The position numbers were made by a program, and so were the translations under genes. The notes under the pieces were generated by a model, which was not told the DNA's origin, searched no databases, and saw only the letters and a program-made list of their open reading frames with translations. Below, piece after piece: positions 16,423 to 24,601 of a stretch of DNA of 64,000 nucleotides. This stretch comes from Roseiarcus sp963842835. Lineage in GTDB: Bacteria; Pseudomonadota; Alphaproteobacteria; Rhizobiales; Beijerinckiaceae. Location: NCBI GenBank assembly GCA_963842835.1, contig CAWJIB010000009.1, forward strand, positions 1,240,001 to 1,304,000, written 5' to 3'. Each line of letters begins with the position of its first letter. The first letter of the stretch is position 1.

Positions 16423-16668
16423 TCATTTCAACAGGGGGTTGGCGAAAAGCAGCAGCAGGGCGATCACCAGGCAGTAGATCGCCATGGTCTCGATCATCGC
16501 CAGGCCGACGAACAACGTGCGCGAGATCGTGTTCGCCGCCTCGGGCTGGCGGGCGATCGCGTCCATCGCCGCGGCGACGGCTCGTCCCTCGGCGAGCGCG
16601 GGGCCGATCGCCCCGAAGGAGACCGCCAGAGCGGCCGATATGATGCTGACGATGGCTAACCAGTTCAT
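16423..16668 (-). CDS. atpE: N-ATPase c subunit (rotor ring)
   Basis: An 81-residue hairpin of two membrane helices with the polar loop ARQPEA. The ion-binding carboxylate of helix 2 is E60 in GLAMIETMAIY. Helix 1 has a second carboxylate, E27, in GPALAEGRA, spaced P-x3-E where sodium-type c subunits have P-x3-Q. N-ATPase c subunits are known for this double-carboxylate site. ATG overlaps the atpB stop (ATGA). Confidence 0.92.
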   Translation of the reverse strand: MNWLAIVSIISAALAVSFGAIGPALAEGRAVAAAMDAIARQPEAANTISRTLFVGLAMIETMAIYCLVIALLLLFANPLLK

Positions 16669-17363
16669 GACGGCGTCCCTTCTTCGTAAGCATCGGAGGC
16701 TGGGCTTTTTTCGCTGATCGCGCCGGCGATGAAGACCATCGCGAGAACCGCGAAGATATAGGCCTGCACCGCCCCGGTCAGCAGTTCGAGCGCCATCAGC
16801 GGGATGGGCGCGAAGAGGCCCGCGAGCGACAGGACGACGCCGACGACGAACACGCCGCTCATCACATTGCCGAACAAGCGCACGAGCAACGAAAACGTCC
16901 GAGTCAGGCTCTCGACGAAGTTGAGCGGAATCATAATCGGGCTCGGCGAGGCGAAGGTCTTGAGATAGCCGAGAACACCGCCCGAGCGGATGCCGAACCA
17001 AAACACCGCGACAAAAACGATGAGCGCCAGCGCGGCGTCGGTCTCGATGTGCGCCGTCGGCGGCACGATCCCCGGAACCATCGAGGACCAGTTGGCGACG
17101 AGGATGAAGACGAAAAGCGTTCCGATCAACGCTCGATAGGGCTCGGGCTCGGCGCGCATGGTGTCGCGGATCAGGCTGTCGAGGGCGTCGACGACGAGTT
17201 CGAAGGCCGCTTGGGTCGTCGAGGGAATGAGCGTCAGGCGGCGGGAGACGAGGAGGCTCCCCAGGACCAGCGCCGCCATGATCGCCCAGGTGACGAGAAC
17301 CGGCTCGGTGATCGGCGCCGGGCCAATATGGAAAAGGGCGAGGTTGACGAGCGGCGAAGTCAT
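16665..17363 (-). CDS. atpB: N-ATPase a subunit
   Basis: A 232-residue membrane protein with five or six hydrophobic segments. The essential stator arginine lies in the stretch TFSLLVRLFGNVMSG (about residue 166), preceded by LNFVESLTR. The final helix (ALELLTGAVQAYIFAVLAMV) is the usual subunit-a C-terminal helix with its conserved Gln. The start ATG overlaps the atpR stop by four bases and the stop overlaps atpE. Confidence 0.93.
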   Translation of the reverse strand: MTSPLVNLALFHIGPAPITEPVLVTWAIMAALVLGSLLVSRRLTLIPSTTQAAFELVVDALDSLIRDTMRAEPEPYRALIGTLFVFILVANWSSMVPGIVPPTAHIETDAALALIVFVAVFWFGIRSGGVLGYLKTFASPSPIMIPLNFVESLTRTFSLLVRLFGNVMSGVFVVGVVLSLAGLFAPIPLMALELLTGAVQAYIFAVLAMVFIAGAISEKSPASDAYEEGTPS

Positions 17364-17680
17364 GACGCGCCGCCGCCGATTTTGTGGACGACGGCGGCGC
17401 GGGCGATGAGCGCCCCGAGCGCCATCGCCAACAGCCGCGGCGCTCCTTCGAGACTCGCCAATGTCAGCGCGCCGCCGAGAAGCGCGATCCGGGCGATCGT
17501 CAGGGAGAGGACGGAGAGCGCGCGTCCGCCCTCGCAGAACAGGCGCGCGCTCCGCCAGATCGCGAGAAAATAGACAAGGCCGAGCGCGAAGCCCGCCGCA
17601 AGGTGTGCGGCCAGACCGCCGAAGGCGGCGACGGCCGCCGAGCCGTTCGCGGAAAGCAAGCTCACCGGACGTTCATCCAT
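17360..17680 (-). CDS. atpR: N-ATPase AtpR membrane protein
   Basis: A 106-residue protein with about three hydrophobic helices (AAHLAAGFALGLVYFLAIW, then LTIARIALLGGALTLASL, then LLAMALGALIARAAVV) carrying conserved arginines in the second and third. Position and pattern match AtpR, found only in N-ATPase operons. Its role is probably in assembly or stability of the ion channel. The ATG at 17680 (MDERPVSL) overlaps atpQ by 19 bases; the upstream in-frame extension is not convincing. Confidence 0.8.
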   Translation of the reverse strand: MDERPVSLLSANGSAAVAAFGGLAAHLAAGFALGLVYFLAIWRSARLFCEGGRALSVLSLTIARIALLGGALTLASLEGAPRLLAMALGALIARAAVVHKIGGGAS

Positions 17681-17955
17681 TTCCAGGCCGACCAGCCGCC
17701 GAGCGCCAATCCGAGCGGCAGAAGCGACGCCGTCCAGAAAACGCCCGAATTGAAGACATGGTCGAGCCAACGACCCAAGATTATGCCGATCAGCATCGGC
17801 GCGACGATGAGCCCGCCGAGAACGCCGATTTGCGCGAGGCCGCGCGCCACCGACAGTTCGCCCTCGCGCTGCGATTTTCGGCGTCTTTCCCCGCGCAGCC
17901 GGACGCTCGAGACGAGCGGATCATGCTGGTTGGGCTCGGGTTCGCGCGGCGTCAT
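17662..17955 (-). CDS. atpQ: N-ATPase AtpQ (AtpI-like) membrane protein
   Basis: A 97-residue protein with a polar, charged N-terminus of about 40 residues and two membrane helices (GVLGGLIVAPMLIGIILGRW and FWTASLLPLGLALGGWSAW) with the Gly-rich pattern of the AtpI/ATPase_gene1 family. In ordinary operons AtpI helps assemble the c ring. ATG at 17955 overlaps the atpC stop by four bases. Confidence 0.82.
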   Translation of the reverse strand: MTPREPEPNQHDPLVSSVRLRGERRRKSQREGELSVARGLAQIGVLGGLIVAPMLIGIILGRWLDHVFNSGVFWTASLLPLGLALGGWSAWKWMNVR

Positions 17956-18374
17956 GCGTTCCACCTCGGCGCTTCGCGTCCCTCGGGGCGGAGGCGGCGC
18001 ATGATTTGGCGTATGGCGATCAACTGCAGGCGCGTGCTCTCGACATGTTCCTGGCGCTCGATTTCGCTGTCGGCGCGAAAGCGTTCGAGCACCGTTTCGG
18101 CGAGCCTCGCAAAGTCGTCGCCCGGAATCGCCTCGCGGGTCGCGATGGCGATGTCCCGGCCGGCGGTGACGGAGAGGACGCCGCGCCGCACCGCGCAATA
18201 GCGCTGCGCGCCGCCGGCGATTTTCCAGCTCACGACGGAGATGGAAAGGCTGGTCAGGAAATCGGCATGGCCAGGCAAGACGCCGAAACTGCCGCTGGCG
18301 TCTTCGGCGCGCAGCGCGCGCACGCGGTCTTCATCGACGACGATCAGGAACGGCGTGACGATCCGCAGCCTCAT
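17952..18374 (-). CDS. atpC: N-ATPase epsilon subunit
   Basis: A 140-residue subunit. The N-terminal beta-sandwich is recognisable by DEDRVRALRAEDASGSFGVL followed by PGHADFLTSLS, and the C-terminal helical hairpin by the Arg/Glu-rich last 45 residues. It couples rotation and may inhibit ATP hydrolysis. ATG at 18374 overlaps the atpD TGA. Confidence 0.9.
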   Translation of the reverse strand: MRLRIVTPFLIVVDEDRVRALRAEDASGSFGVLPGHADFLTSLSISVVSWKIAGGAQRYCAVRRGVLSVTAGRDIAIATREAIPGDDFARLAETVLERFRADSEIERQEHVESTRLQLIAIRQIMRRLRPEGREAPRWNA

Positions 18375-19792
18375 GACGCTTGCCCTTGCGCGCCGCTGGC
18401 AGCCTCTTTTTGGCGCGCTTCCTCGAGATTTCCGACCATATAGAGCGAACGTTCCGCCCAATCGTCGGCCACGCCGTCGAGGATGGCCTGGCAGCCGGCG
18501 ATCGTTTCCGCGCGCGGCACGCTACGGCCCGGCGTCCCCGTGAAGGCTTCCGTGACGGCGAAGGGCTGCGAGAGGAACCGCTGAAGCCGGCGGGCCCGCT
18601 TGACGATCAGCCGGTCGCCGGCGCCGAGCTCCTCGACGCCGAGCAGCGCGATGATGTCCTGGAGATCGTTGAAGCGCGCGAGCGTCTCGCGGACCTGCTC
18701 GGCGACGCGATAATGCGTTTCGCCGACGACGACGGGATCGAGCAGCGCGGACGAGGACGCGAGCGGATCGACGGCGGGATAGAAGCCCTCCGCCGCCAAG
18801 GCGCGAGACAACATGATGATGCTGTCCATGTGGGTGGAGATCGCGGTCACCGCAGGGTCGGTGAAGTCGTCCGCCGGGACGTAGACGGCCTGGATCGCCG
18901 TAACCGACGCGCCGGCCACCGACGCGATGCGTTCCTGCAGCGCGGCGACTTCCGTCGCCAGCGTCGGCTGATAGCCGACCCGCGACGGCAGGCGGCCGAG
19001 CAGGTTCGAGACCTCGGCGCCGGCCTGCACGAAGCGGAAGACGTTGTCCATGAGAAGCAGGACGTTCTGGTGCTTCTCGTCCCGGAAATGTTCGGCGATC
19101 GTCAAAGCCGTCAGCGGCGTCCGCCAGCGGGCGCCCGGCGGCTCGTTCATCTGGCCGTAGACGAGCGCCGAGCGGGCGAGCACCCCCGAGCTCCGCAGGT
19201 CCATCAGCAGTTCGTGGCCCTCGCGCGAGCGTTCGCCGACGCCGGCGAAGACGCAGATGCCCTGGTACTTCTCGACCATGGCGTGCATCAGCTCCATCAC
19301 CAGCACCGTCTTGCCGACGCCGGCGCCGCCGAACATCGCGGCTTTGCCGCCTTGGGCGAGCGGCGCGAGAAGATCGATGATCTTGACGCCGGTCTCGAAC
19401 AGCGCCGTAGCCGAGGTCTCGTCCTTGAGCGCGGGCGGCGGATTGTGGATCCCGCGTCGCGGCGTATCGGCCGGCAATTCCGATCCGAGGTCGCGCACGG
19501 CCCCCGTCACGTCGAGGAGCCGGCCGAGAACCGCGGCGCCGACCGGGGTCGAAAGGGGCTCCAGCGTCGCGCGCACCGGCGCGCCGCGCGACAGACCGGC
19601 CGTCGCCTGGAGAGCGATGCTCCTGACCGTGAAGGGATCGACGTGGCCGTGCACTTCGAGAACCAGAGACTCCGGCCGGCTCCATTGCACGATCAGGGCG
19701 GTGTTGATCGGCGGCGGCTGGCCGTCGAAAGCCACGTCCACGACGGCGCCGCGAACGGATACCACTCTTCCCATCGACGCGACGGCCTGCAT
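18371..19792 (-). CDS. atpD: N-ATPase beta subunit (catalytic)
   Basis: A 473-residue catalytic subunit. The P-loop GGAGVGKTVLVMELMHAM is near residue 155 and is followed by the catalytic-site GVGERSREGHELL; the Walker B aspartate is in VLLLMDNVFRF. First gene of the atpDCQRBEFAG operon, an order diagnostic for the N-type ATPase, which coexists with a normal F-ATPase in organisms that carry it. N-ATPases are thought to pump ions at the expense of ATP. The 203 bases upstream hold an FNR-type box. Confidence 0.95.
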   Translation of the reverse strand: MQAVASMGRVVSVRGAVVDVAFDGQPPPINTALIVQWSRPESLVLEVHGHVDPFTVRSIALQATAGLSRGAPVRATLEPLSTPVGAAVLGRLLDVTGAVRDLGSELPADTPRRGIHNPPPALKDETSATALFETGVKIIDLLAPLAQGGKAAMFGGAGVGKTVLVMELMHAMVEKYQGICVFAGVGERSREGHELLMDLRSSGVLARSALVYGQMNEPPGARWRTPLTALTIAEHFRDEKHQNVLLLMDNVFRFVQAGAEVSNLLGRLPSRVGYQPTLATEVAALQERIASVAGASVTAIQAVYVPADDFTDPAVTAISTHMDSIIMLSRALAAEGFYPAVDPLASSSALLDPVVVGETHYRVAEQVRETLARFNDLQDIIALLGVEELGAGDRLIVKRARRLQRFLSQPFAVTEAFTGTPGRSVPRAETIAGCQAILDGVADDWAERSLYMVGNLEEARQKEAASGAQGQAS

Positions 19793-19888
19793 GGGGTTCC
19801 CGCGGCGCTATCGAGGCCATGAGCGGCGCGCAGGCCGCCGACACAAGCGCGTATCGTTATTCCCTATTCGCTAAAGCTCGAATCAGCG

Positions 19889-19902
19889 TTGATTCCGATC
19901 AA
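19889..19902. promoter_or_regulatory. Perfect FNR/FixK-type box upstream of atpD
   Basis: TTGAT, four bases, ATCAA: an exact match to the palindromic CRP/FNR-family consensus. Its centre is about 104 bases upstream of the atpD ATG. If it acts as a class II activator site (centre at -41.5), transcription would begin near 19854 with a leader of about 60 bases. A weak -10 such as TAGGGA is possible on the minus strand. Confidence 0.6.
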
Positions 19903-19995
19903 CCCCCGCACGCTGAAGCAGAAGGGCTCGCATCGCGCTTTGTCCATCCCGGGCGCGCCGCTTGGCCCGCCTGCGAGCCTCGCCCGCCCGAGCGC

Positions 19996-20445
19996 TCAAA
20001 TCTCGTACGTCAGATCGCCCTCGCTCAACTCGGTCATCGCTCGCATCGCCGCCAGCGAGCGGTTGTCGAGAACGAAGGCGATGGCGTCGCGCACCTCGAT
20101 CATCATCAGGCGCACGGTGCATTGGATTTCCGCCGGGCAGTCGTCGCAGCGGCGATAGAACTTGCGGCTCGCGCAGGCGATCGGCGCGAGCGGGCCGTCG
20201 AGCGCGCGAACGATCTCGCCGACCATGATCTCGTAAGGGCTCCTGGCCAGGACATAGCCGCCGCCACGGCCCTTCTTGGAGTGAACGAGGCCCGCGGTGC
20301 GCAATTCGCCGAGAATGGCGTCGAGGAACTTCTTCGGGATGTTGTTGGCCGCGGCGATGTCGGCCACCAACGCGGGCTGGCCCAGCGGCAGCCCCGCCAG
20401 GTGGACCATCGCCTTCAGTCCGTACTTGCCTTTGTTGGTCAGCAT
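19996..20445 (-). CDS. Rrf2-family transcription regulator
   Basis: A 149-residue Rrf2 protein. The N-terminal winged helix (MLTNKGKYGLKAMVHLA), the family stretch IPKKFLDAILGELR and the wing KGRGGGYVLARSP are clear. Residues from about 93 carry a cysteine group, CASRKFYRRCDDCPAEIQC, the region where IscR and NsrR hold an iron-sulfur cluster, although the spacing here is not that of IscR. ATG at 20445 is preferred over GTG at 20451 because of the upstream GGAAGAGG. It lies on the same strand just upstream of the N-ATPase operon and might regulate it; the target is not known. Confidence 0.85.
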   Translation of the reverse strand: MLTNKGKYGLKAMVHLAGLPLGQPALVADIAAANNIPKKFLDAILGELRTAGLVHSKKGRGGGYVLARSPYEIMVGEIVRALDGPLAPIACASRKFYRRCDDCPAEIQCTVRLMMIEVRDAIAFVLDNRSLAAMRAMTELSEGDLTYEI

Positions 20446-20602
20446 CCCCACCGCCTCTTCCGCGGCCAGGCGACGCGTCGCATTCGCATGGTCATTCCGG
20501 TCCGCGCGCGAGCCGACGCCTTGTTACACTGCATGGAGCGATTCATGCGGCAATTCATACGAGGTCCGGGCCGCCGCGTCCATGCGATGGGTCGGCGGCG
20601 CT

Positions 20603-22387
20603 TCACGGGGACTGGCCCGGCGCGCGCGCGGCGTCCGCGCCGCCTTCGGCGAGGCCGGGGAGCCTCGCGCGCAAGCCGATCAAGTCCTTGCGCACGTAGA
20701 GCTCCGCCGGGAAATCCTTGTCGGGGTTGGCGGCGAAGAATTGGTAATCCGCACGCGCGGCGGCAATCGCGGGATCGCTCCACGCCCACTGGTGAAAGCG
20801 CGTGTCGAGCCTGCCGACCAGGATCGCGTCGGGCCGGTTTCGCCCGATGTCCTCGACCAGCATTTGGCGATCGCGATCGATATAGGGACGTAAGCGCTCG
20901 GCGAGCGCTTTGTCTCCCGGATGCTCGTCGACGAGGCGGCGAACCGCCGAGGTGATCCACAGGCTGGGCACCCTTTGCACCCAGACGCCGCCGACGGCGC
21001 GCACCATGGGATGGCCGAAGGCGAGGCTTTCGGAAATCGCCAGCACCGTCGGATGCGGGCCCAGGCTCGCGAGCGCGCGGGCCAGGGCCGGCGTGCGCAC
21101 GCCGTCCATGGCGAACAGCCCGCAGGCGGCGCCGATCGCGCCGGCGACCCCCATTTCGGCGAGCGCCGTTTTCCATTCGCGCGGCTGGCCGGTCCGCCTA
21201 GTCCGTTCGAGGGCGGCTAAGAGCGCGCTCGCGCCGATCGCCGCGGCGAAGGCGATCGGCAGCGGCCATCGGTCGAGCCAAAGCAAAAGAAACGCGGCCG
21301 CGACGCCGGCGAGCGCGCCGATCGCAATTCGGCGCGGGGCGGGCCTGCCAAGCTCGAGCGCGAAGCCGGCGGCCAGGATCATGAAGGCCAGCGCGGGATA
21401 GGCTTGATAGAGCCAACCCTTGCCTTGCACGAGATAGGCGGCGAGCGCGCCCAGGGCGCCGAACGCAGGGACCGCGACCCGCGGCTCGCCGAGTTCCCGG
21501 CCCGCGATCGGCACGAGCGCCGCGCCGAGCGCGAGCGTCAGCAGAACGCCGGGTTCGCTCAGCAGCCTGGGAAAGGACTCGCGGATCGGCGCGTAGACTG
21601 CCAGGCCGAGCGGCAGGATGTCGGCGACATAATGCGGGAAGGCCAACGCGACGATGGCCAAATAGGCCAATCCGACCGCCGCCGCCGCATAGAATTCGAC
21701 CGAAGCGATCAGCGCGAGGGCGCCGATCCGCTTCGCCAGATACGGGGCCAGGGCCAGGGCGACCAGGGCGTAGGGCGGCTTGATCGCGACCATGACGCCG
21801 GCGCCGACTCCCGCCAGGAGCGCCATCCGCCAATCGATGGGAGCGCGCGCGGCCCGCGCGGCGGCGAGCGCGAGGAAGGGCAAGCCGTAAACAGCCGCCA
21901 GGTGATCGCGCTCGTCGAAGGATTGGCCAGGCAGAACCGCGAGAGCGATGAGCGCGACGCCGAGCGCGAGCGGACCGATCCCGCCCATCAGCCCCGCCCG
22001 GCGCAAAATCGCGGCGCCGAGGCCGAGGTTCGCGGCGATGCTCAAAAATCCGAAGGCGGCGACGGTGAACTCCGGCCAAACGCCGACGAGGCGCGCCAGG
22101 GCGATCGCGGGCCAATAAAGAAGAAGCGAGGCGGGCGGGTTGATCTCGATGAAGTCGAGGTAGGGGGTCTGCCCGTCGAGCCATTTTTCGTCGGCGGTGA
22201 TGAGCCAGGAGACGTCGCCGAGCAGGCCGTAGCGCGCCTGCAGGGCGACTGCGATGACGCCGATCGCCAGCGACAGCCCGATTGCGGCGGGCAGGCGCCG
22301 AGCCGACGTCGGGAAGCGTCCGCGCGGGATCGCGGCGGGTGAGGAAAGGGACACGTCCGGCGCTGTCCGTCCATTCGGGCGTCGCAT
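20603..22387 (-). CDS. Polytopic membrane protein, GT-C glycosyltransferase-like
   Basis: A 594-residue protein with around ten to twelve hydrophobic segments between residues 30 and 430, then a soluble C-terminal part of about 160 residues. Between the first two helices is an acidic loop with LITADEKWLDGQTPYLDFIE, resembling the first loop of lipid-linked GT-C sugar transferases (Asp/Glu near a TPYxDF motif). I assign it by topology and this loop only. The frame extends upstream, but ATG at 22387 sits properly after the neighbouring GtrB-like gene (29-base gap). The pair probably decorates a cell-envelope polymer or lipid. Confidence 0.65.
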   Translation of the reverse strand: MRRPNGRTAPDVSLSSPAAIPRGRFPTSARRLPAAIGLSLAIGVIAVALQARYGLLGDVSWLITADEKWLDGQTPYLDFIEINPPASLLLYWPAIALARLVGVWPEFTVAAFGFLSIAANLGLGAAILRRAGLMGGIGPLALGVALIALAVLPGQSFDERDHLAAVYGLPFLALAAARAARAPIDWRMALLAGVGAGVMVAIKPPYALVALALAPYLAKRIGALALIASVEFYAAAAVGLAYLAIVALAFPHYVADILPLGLAVYAPIRESFPRLLSEPGVLLTLALGAALVPIAGRELGEPRVAVPAFGALGALAAYLVQGKGWLYQAYPALAFMILAAGFALELGRPAPRRIAIGALAGVAAAFLLLWLDRWPLPIAFAAAIGASALLAALERTRRTGQPREWKTALAEMGVAGAIGAACGLFAMDGVRTPALARALASLGPHPTVLAISESLAFGHPMVRAVGGVWVQRVPSLWITSAVRRLVDEHPGDKALAERLRPYIDRDRQMLVEDIGRNRPDAILVGRLDTRFHQWAWSDPAIAAARADYQFFAANPDKDFPAELYVRKDLIGLRARLPGLAEGGADAARAPGQSP

Positions 22388-22416
22388 CGCCGCGCCGGCC
22401 GCTCGTGAGACGCTCT

Positions 22417-23409
22417 TCACGCGCGCTTCACGTTGGCGGCGCGGGTCTGCGGGCGCTTCGCCGGCTCTTCCGCGGCGGTCTCGAAGCCCACCGCTCTGTC
22501 GACGATGTAGAGCGGGCGGCGCTTGACCTCCGCGTAGATGCGTCCGACGTAGACGCCCAGGACGCCGGTCATCAGCATGTTGGCGCCCCCGAGGAAGGTC
22601 ACGACGACGATGATCGAACTCCATCCTTGCGCGAGATTGGCGTTCATCGCCCAGAGCGCGATGACCCAAATCCCATAGAGGATGGCGAGGCTCGAGATCG
22701 CCAGCCCCGCCCAGAGCGCAACGCGCAGCGGCGCGTCGGAAAACGAGACGACGCCATTGGCGGCGAGGCGGATCATCTTGGTCAGCGAATATTTGGTCTC
22801 GCCGGCCGCGCGCGGCGGGCGATGGAACTGCACGACCGCCTGACGAAAGCCGATCCAGGCGAACATGCCCCGCACGAAGCGGTCGCGCTCCGGCATGGCG
22901 AGAAAGCTGTCGAGCGCCTTGCGGTCGACAAGGCGGAAATCGCCGACGTTGTGAGGAATTTCGACGTCGCTGAGCTTGCCCAGCAGGCGATAGAAGAGAT
23001 CGGCGGTGAGGCGCTTGAACCGGCTTTCGCCCTCGCGCGAGAGGCGCTCGGCGTAGACGATCTCGTAGCCCTCCTTCCACTTGGCGATCAAGTCGAGCAC
23101 GACCTCGGGCGGATCTTGCAGATCGGCGTCCATCACGACGATCGCCTGGCCTGCGGCGCGTTCCATCCCCGTAGTGATCGCGATCTGGTGACCGAAATTG
23201 CGCGACAGCTTGACGAAGCGGTAGCGGCGGTCGGCGCGCGCCTTGGCCTCGAGGACGATCGGACTGGCGTCGCGCGATCCGTCGTCGACGAAGATCGCTT
23301 CGGCGGGTCCGTCGAGCGCATCGAGCAGGGCGTCGAGCCGACGCAGCAAGATCGGCAGGACGGCTTCCTCGTTGTAGATGGGTATGACCAGCGAATAGAC
23401 GGGAGTCAT
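22417..23409 (-). CDS. GtrB/DPMS-type family 2 glycosyltransferase
   Basis: A 330-residue enzyme. The GT2 core begins YSLVIPIYNEEAVLP, with the UDP-sugar aspartates in FVDDGSRD and VVMDADLQDPPE. Two C-terminal membrane helices (about 235-255 and 268-290) and the segment GGANMLMTGVLGVYVGRIY are typical of polyprenyl-phosphate glycosyltransferases. It most likely transfers a sugar from a nucleotide to undecaprenyl phosphate on the cytoplasmic face, for use by the GT-C-like protein encoded downstream. Confidence 0.9.
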   Translation of the reverse strand: MTPVYSLVIPIYNEEAVLPILLRRLDALLDALDGPAEAIFVDDGSRDASPIVLEAKARADRRYRFVKLSRNFGHQIAITTGMERAAGQAIVVMDADLQDPPEVVLDLIAKWKEGYEIVYAERLSREGESRFKRLTADLFYRLLGKLSDVEIPHNVGDFRLVDRKALDSFLAMPERDRFVRGMFAWIGFRQAVVQFHRPPRAAGETKYSLTKMIRLAANGVVSFSDAPLRVALWAGLAISSLAILYGIWVIALWAMNANLAQGWSSIIVVVTFLGGANMLMTGVLGVYVGRIYAEVKRRPLYIVDRAVGFETAAEEPAKRPQTRAANVKRA

Positions 23410-23442
23410 GGCGGCGCTGATTTTCGTGAAAGCGGCTCGATC

Positions 23443-23461
23443 AGCGTTAGCGGCTAACGCT
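23443..23461. promoter_or_regulatory. Perfect 9-bp palindrome in a divergent intergenic region
   Basis: AGCGTTAGC and GCTAACGCT are separated by one base. It lies between the divergent GtrB-like gene and the metallopeptidase gene, 34 bases upstream of the former. It could be an operator; no regulator is suggested by position. Confidence 0.35.
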
Positions 23462-23570
23462 TAAGAAAGACGTAACCCGCCGGTCTCGAGCGCCTCTACT
23501 CGCGCGCCGCAGTCTCTGCTAGGAAGCGCCCGTTCGTCCTGATATCGCCGACCGTCGCCGGGAGACCGCC

Positions 23571-24458
23571 ATGGAATGGGAAAACACCCCCGAGTCGACG
23601 AATATCGAGGATCGTCGCGGCGCGGGCGGCGGGGGGCCGCTCGGCGGCGGCACGGGCGGACTTGGCCTCGGCGTCATCGTCGTTCTCGCCCTGATCGGCT
23701 ATTTCACCGGCATCGATCCGCGCGTTCTCATCGGCGGCGCGCAAATCCTTACCGGCGCCGGCTCCCATGGGGCGGTTCAAGCGCCGGTCGCCAATGTCGG
23801 GCGGCCCGCGGCCGGCGGCGCCGATCCGATGCGGACCTTCGTCGCCCATGTGCTGGGCGAGACCGAGGCGGTCTGGGCGCAGATCCTGCGCGCGCAGACG
23901 GGCGTGCCCTACGCCAACGCCACGCTGGTGCTCTACAGCGGCGCTACCTCGTCGGGCTGCGGCGGCGCGCAGGCTTCGATGGGGCCGTTCTATTGCCCCG
24001 TGGACAAGAAGGTCTATCTCGACATGTCGTTCTTCCGCGACATGCAGACCCAATACGGCGGCGGCGGCGACTTCGCCTACGCCTACGTGATCGCCCACGA
24101 AATCGGCCATCACGTCCAGGATCTGCTCGGCGTTCTCGACAAGGTCGACGCGGCCAAGCAGAACGTCAGCCGCACTCAGGCCAACGCGCTTTCGGTGCGC
24201 GTCGAACTGATGGCCGATTGCCTGGCCGGGGTCTGGGCGGCCAACGCCAATCAGAAGTGGAAAATTCTTGATCCCGGCGACATCGAGAAAGCGATGGCGA
24301 CGGCGGCGGCGATCGGCGACGACCGCCTTCAGACGGCGGCGCACGGCTACGCCGTCCCCGACAGCTTCACCCACGGATCGTCGGCGATGCGTCAGAAATG
24401 GCTGACGATCGGCCTCAACAGCGGACAGGTCAATTCGTGCAACACGTTCCGCCAGTAA
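23571..24458 (+). CDS. YpfJ-family neutral zinc metallopeptidase
   Basis: A 295-residue protein. One membrane helix is predicted at residues 33-52 (GLGLGVIVVLALIGYFTG), and the remainder is a peptidase-like domain with the zinc motif HEIGHHVQ near residue 176 and the downstream VELMADCLAGVW, supplying the third ligand region. The N-terminal MEWENTPESTNIEDRRG is the conserved start of this family. Cytoplasmic N-terminus and periplasmic domain are likely. The substrate is unknown. Confidence 0.88.
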   Translation: MEWENTPESTNIEDRRGAGGGGPLGGGTGGLGLGVIVVLALIGYFTGIDPRVLIGGAQILTGAGSHGAVQAPVANVGRPAAGGADPMRTFVAHVLGETEAVWAQILRAQTGVPYANATLVLYSGATSSGCGGAQASMGPFYCPVDKKVYLDMSFFRDMQTQYGGGGDFAYAYVIAHEIGHHVQDLLGVLDKVDAAKQNVSRTQANALSVRVELMADCLAGVWAANANQKWKILDPGDIEKAMATAAAIGDDRLQTAAHGYAVPDSFTHGSSAMRQKWLTIGLNSGQVNSCNTFRQ

Positions 24459-24494
24459 GGCGAGGACGGTTGGGAAAGCTCGCCCTCACCCCAA

Positions 24495-24560
24495 CCCCTC
24501 TCCCGTAAACAGAAGAGGGGCCTTATGGCGTCGACCCCTTCTCCCGCAAGCGGGAGAAGG
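24495..24560. repeat. Double-hairpin dispersed repeat at a convergent junction
   Basis: Two hairpins: CCCCTCT / AGAGGGG (24495-24501 with 24514-24520) and the perfect 10-bp stem CTTCTCCCGC / GCGGGAGAAG (24538-24547 with 24550-24559). The upstream CCTCACCCCAACCCC is typical of a family of intergenic repeats in alphaproteobacteria. It sits between the stop codons of the metallopeptidase and ligB, and probably ends transcription in both directions. A relative is at 59973-60012. Confidence 0.75.
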
Positions 24561-24601
24561 TGGCCCAAAGGGCCGGATGAAGGTCTGCGCGAACCTGCCC
24601 G

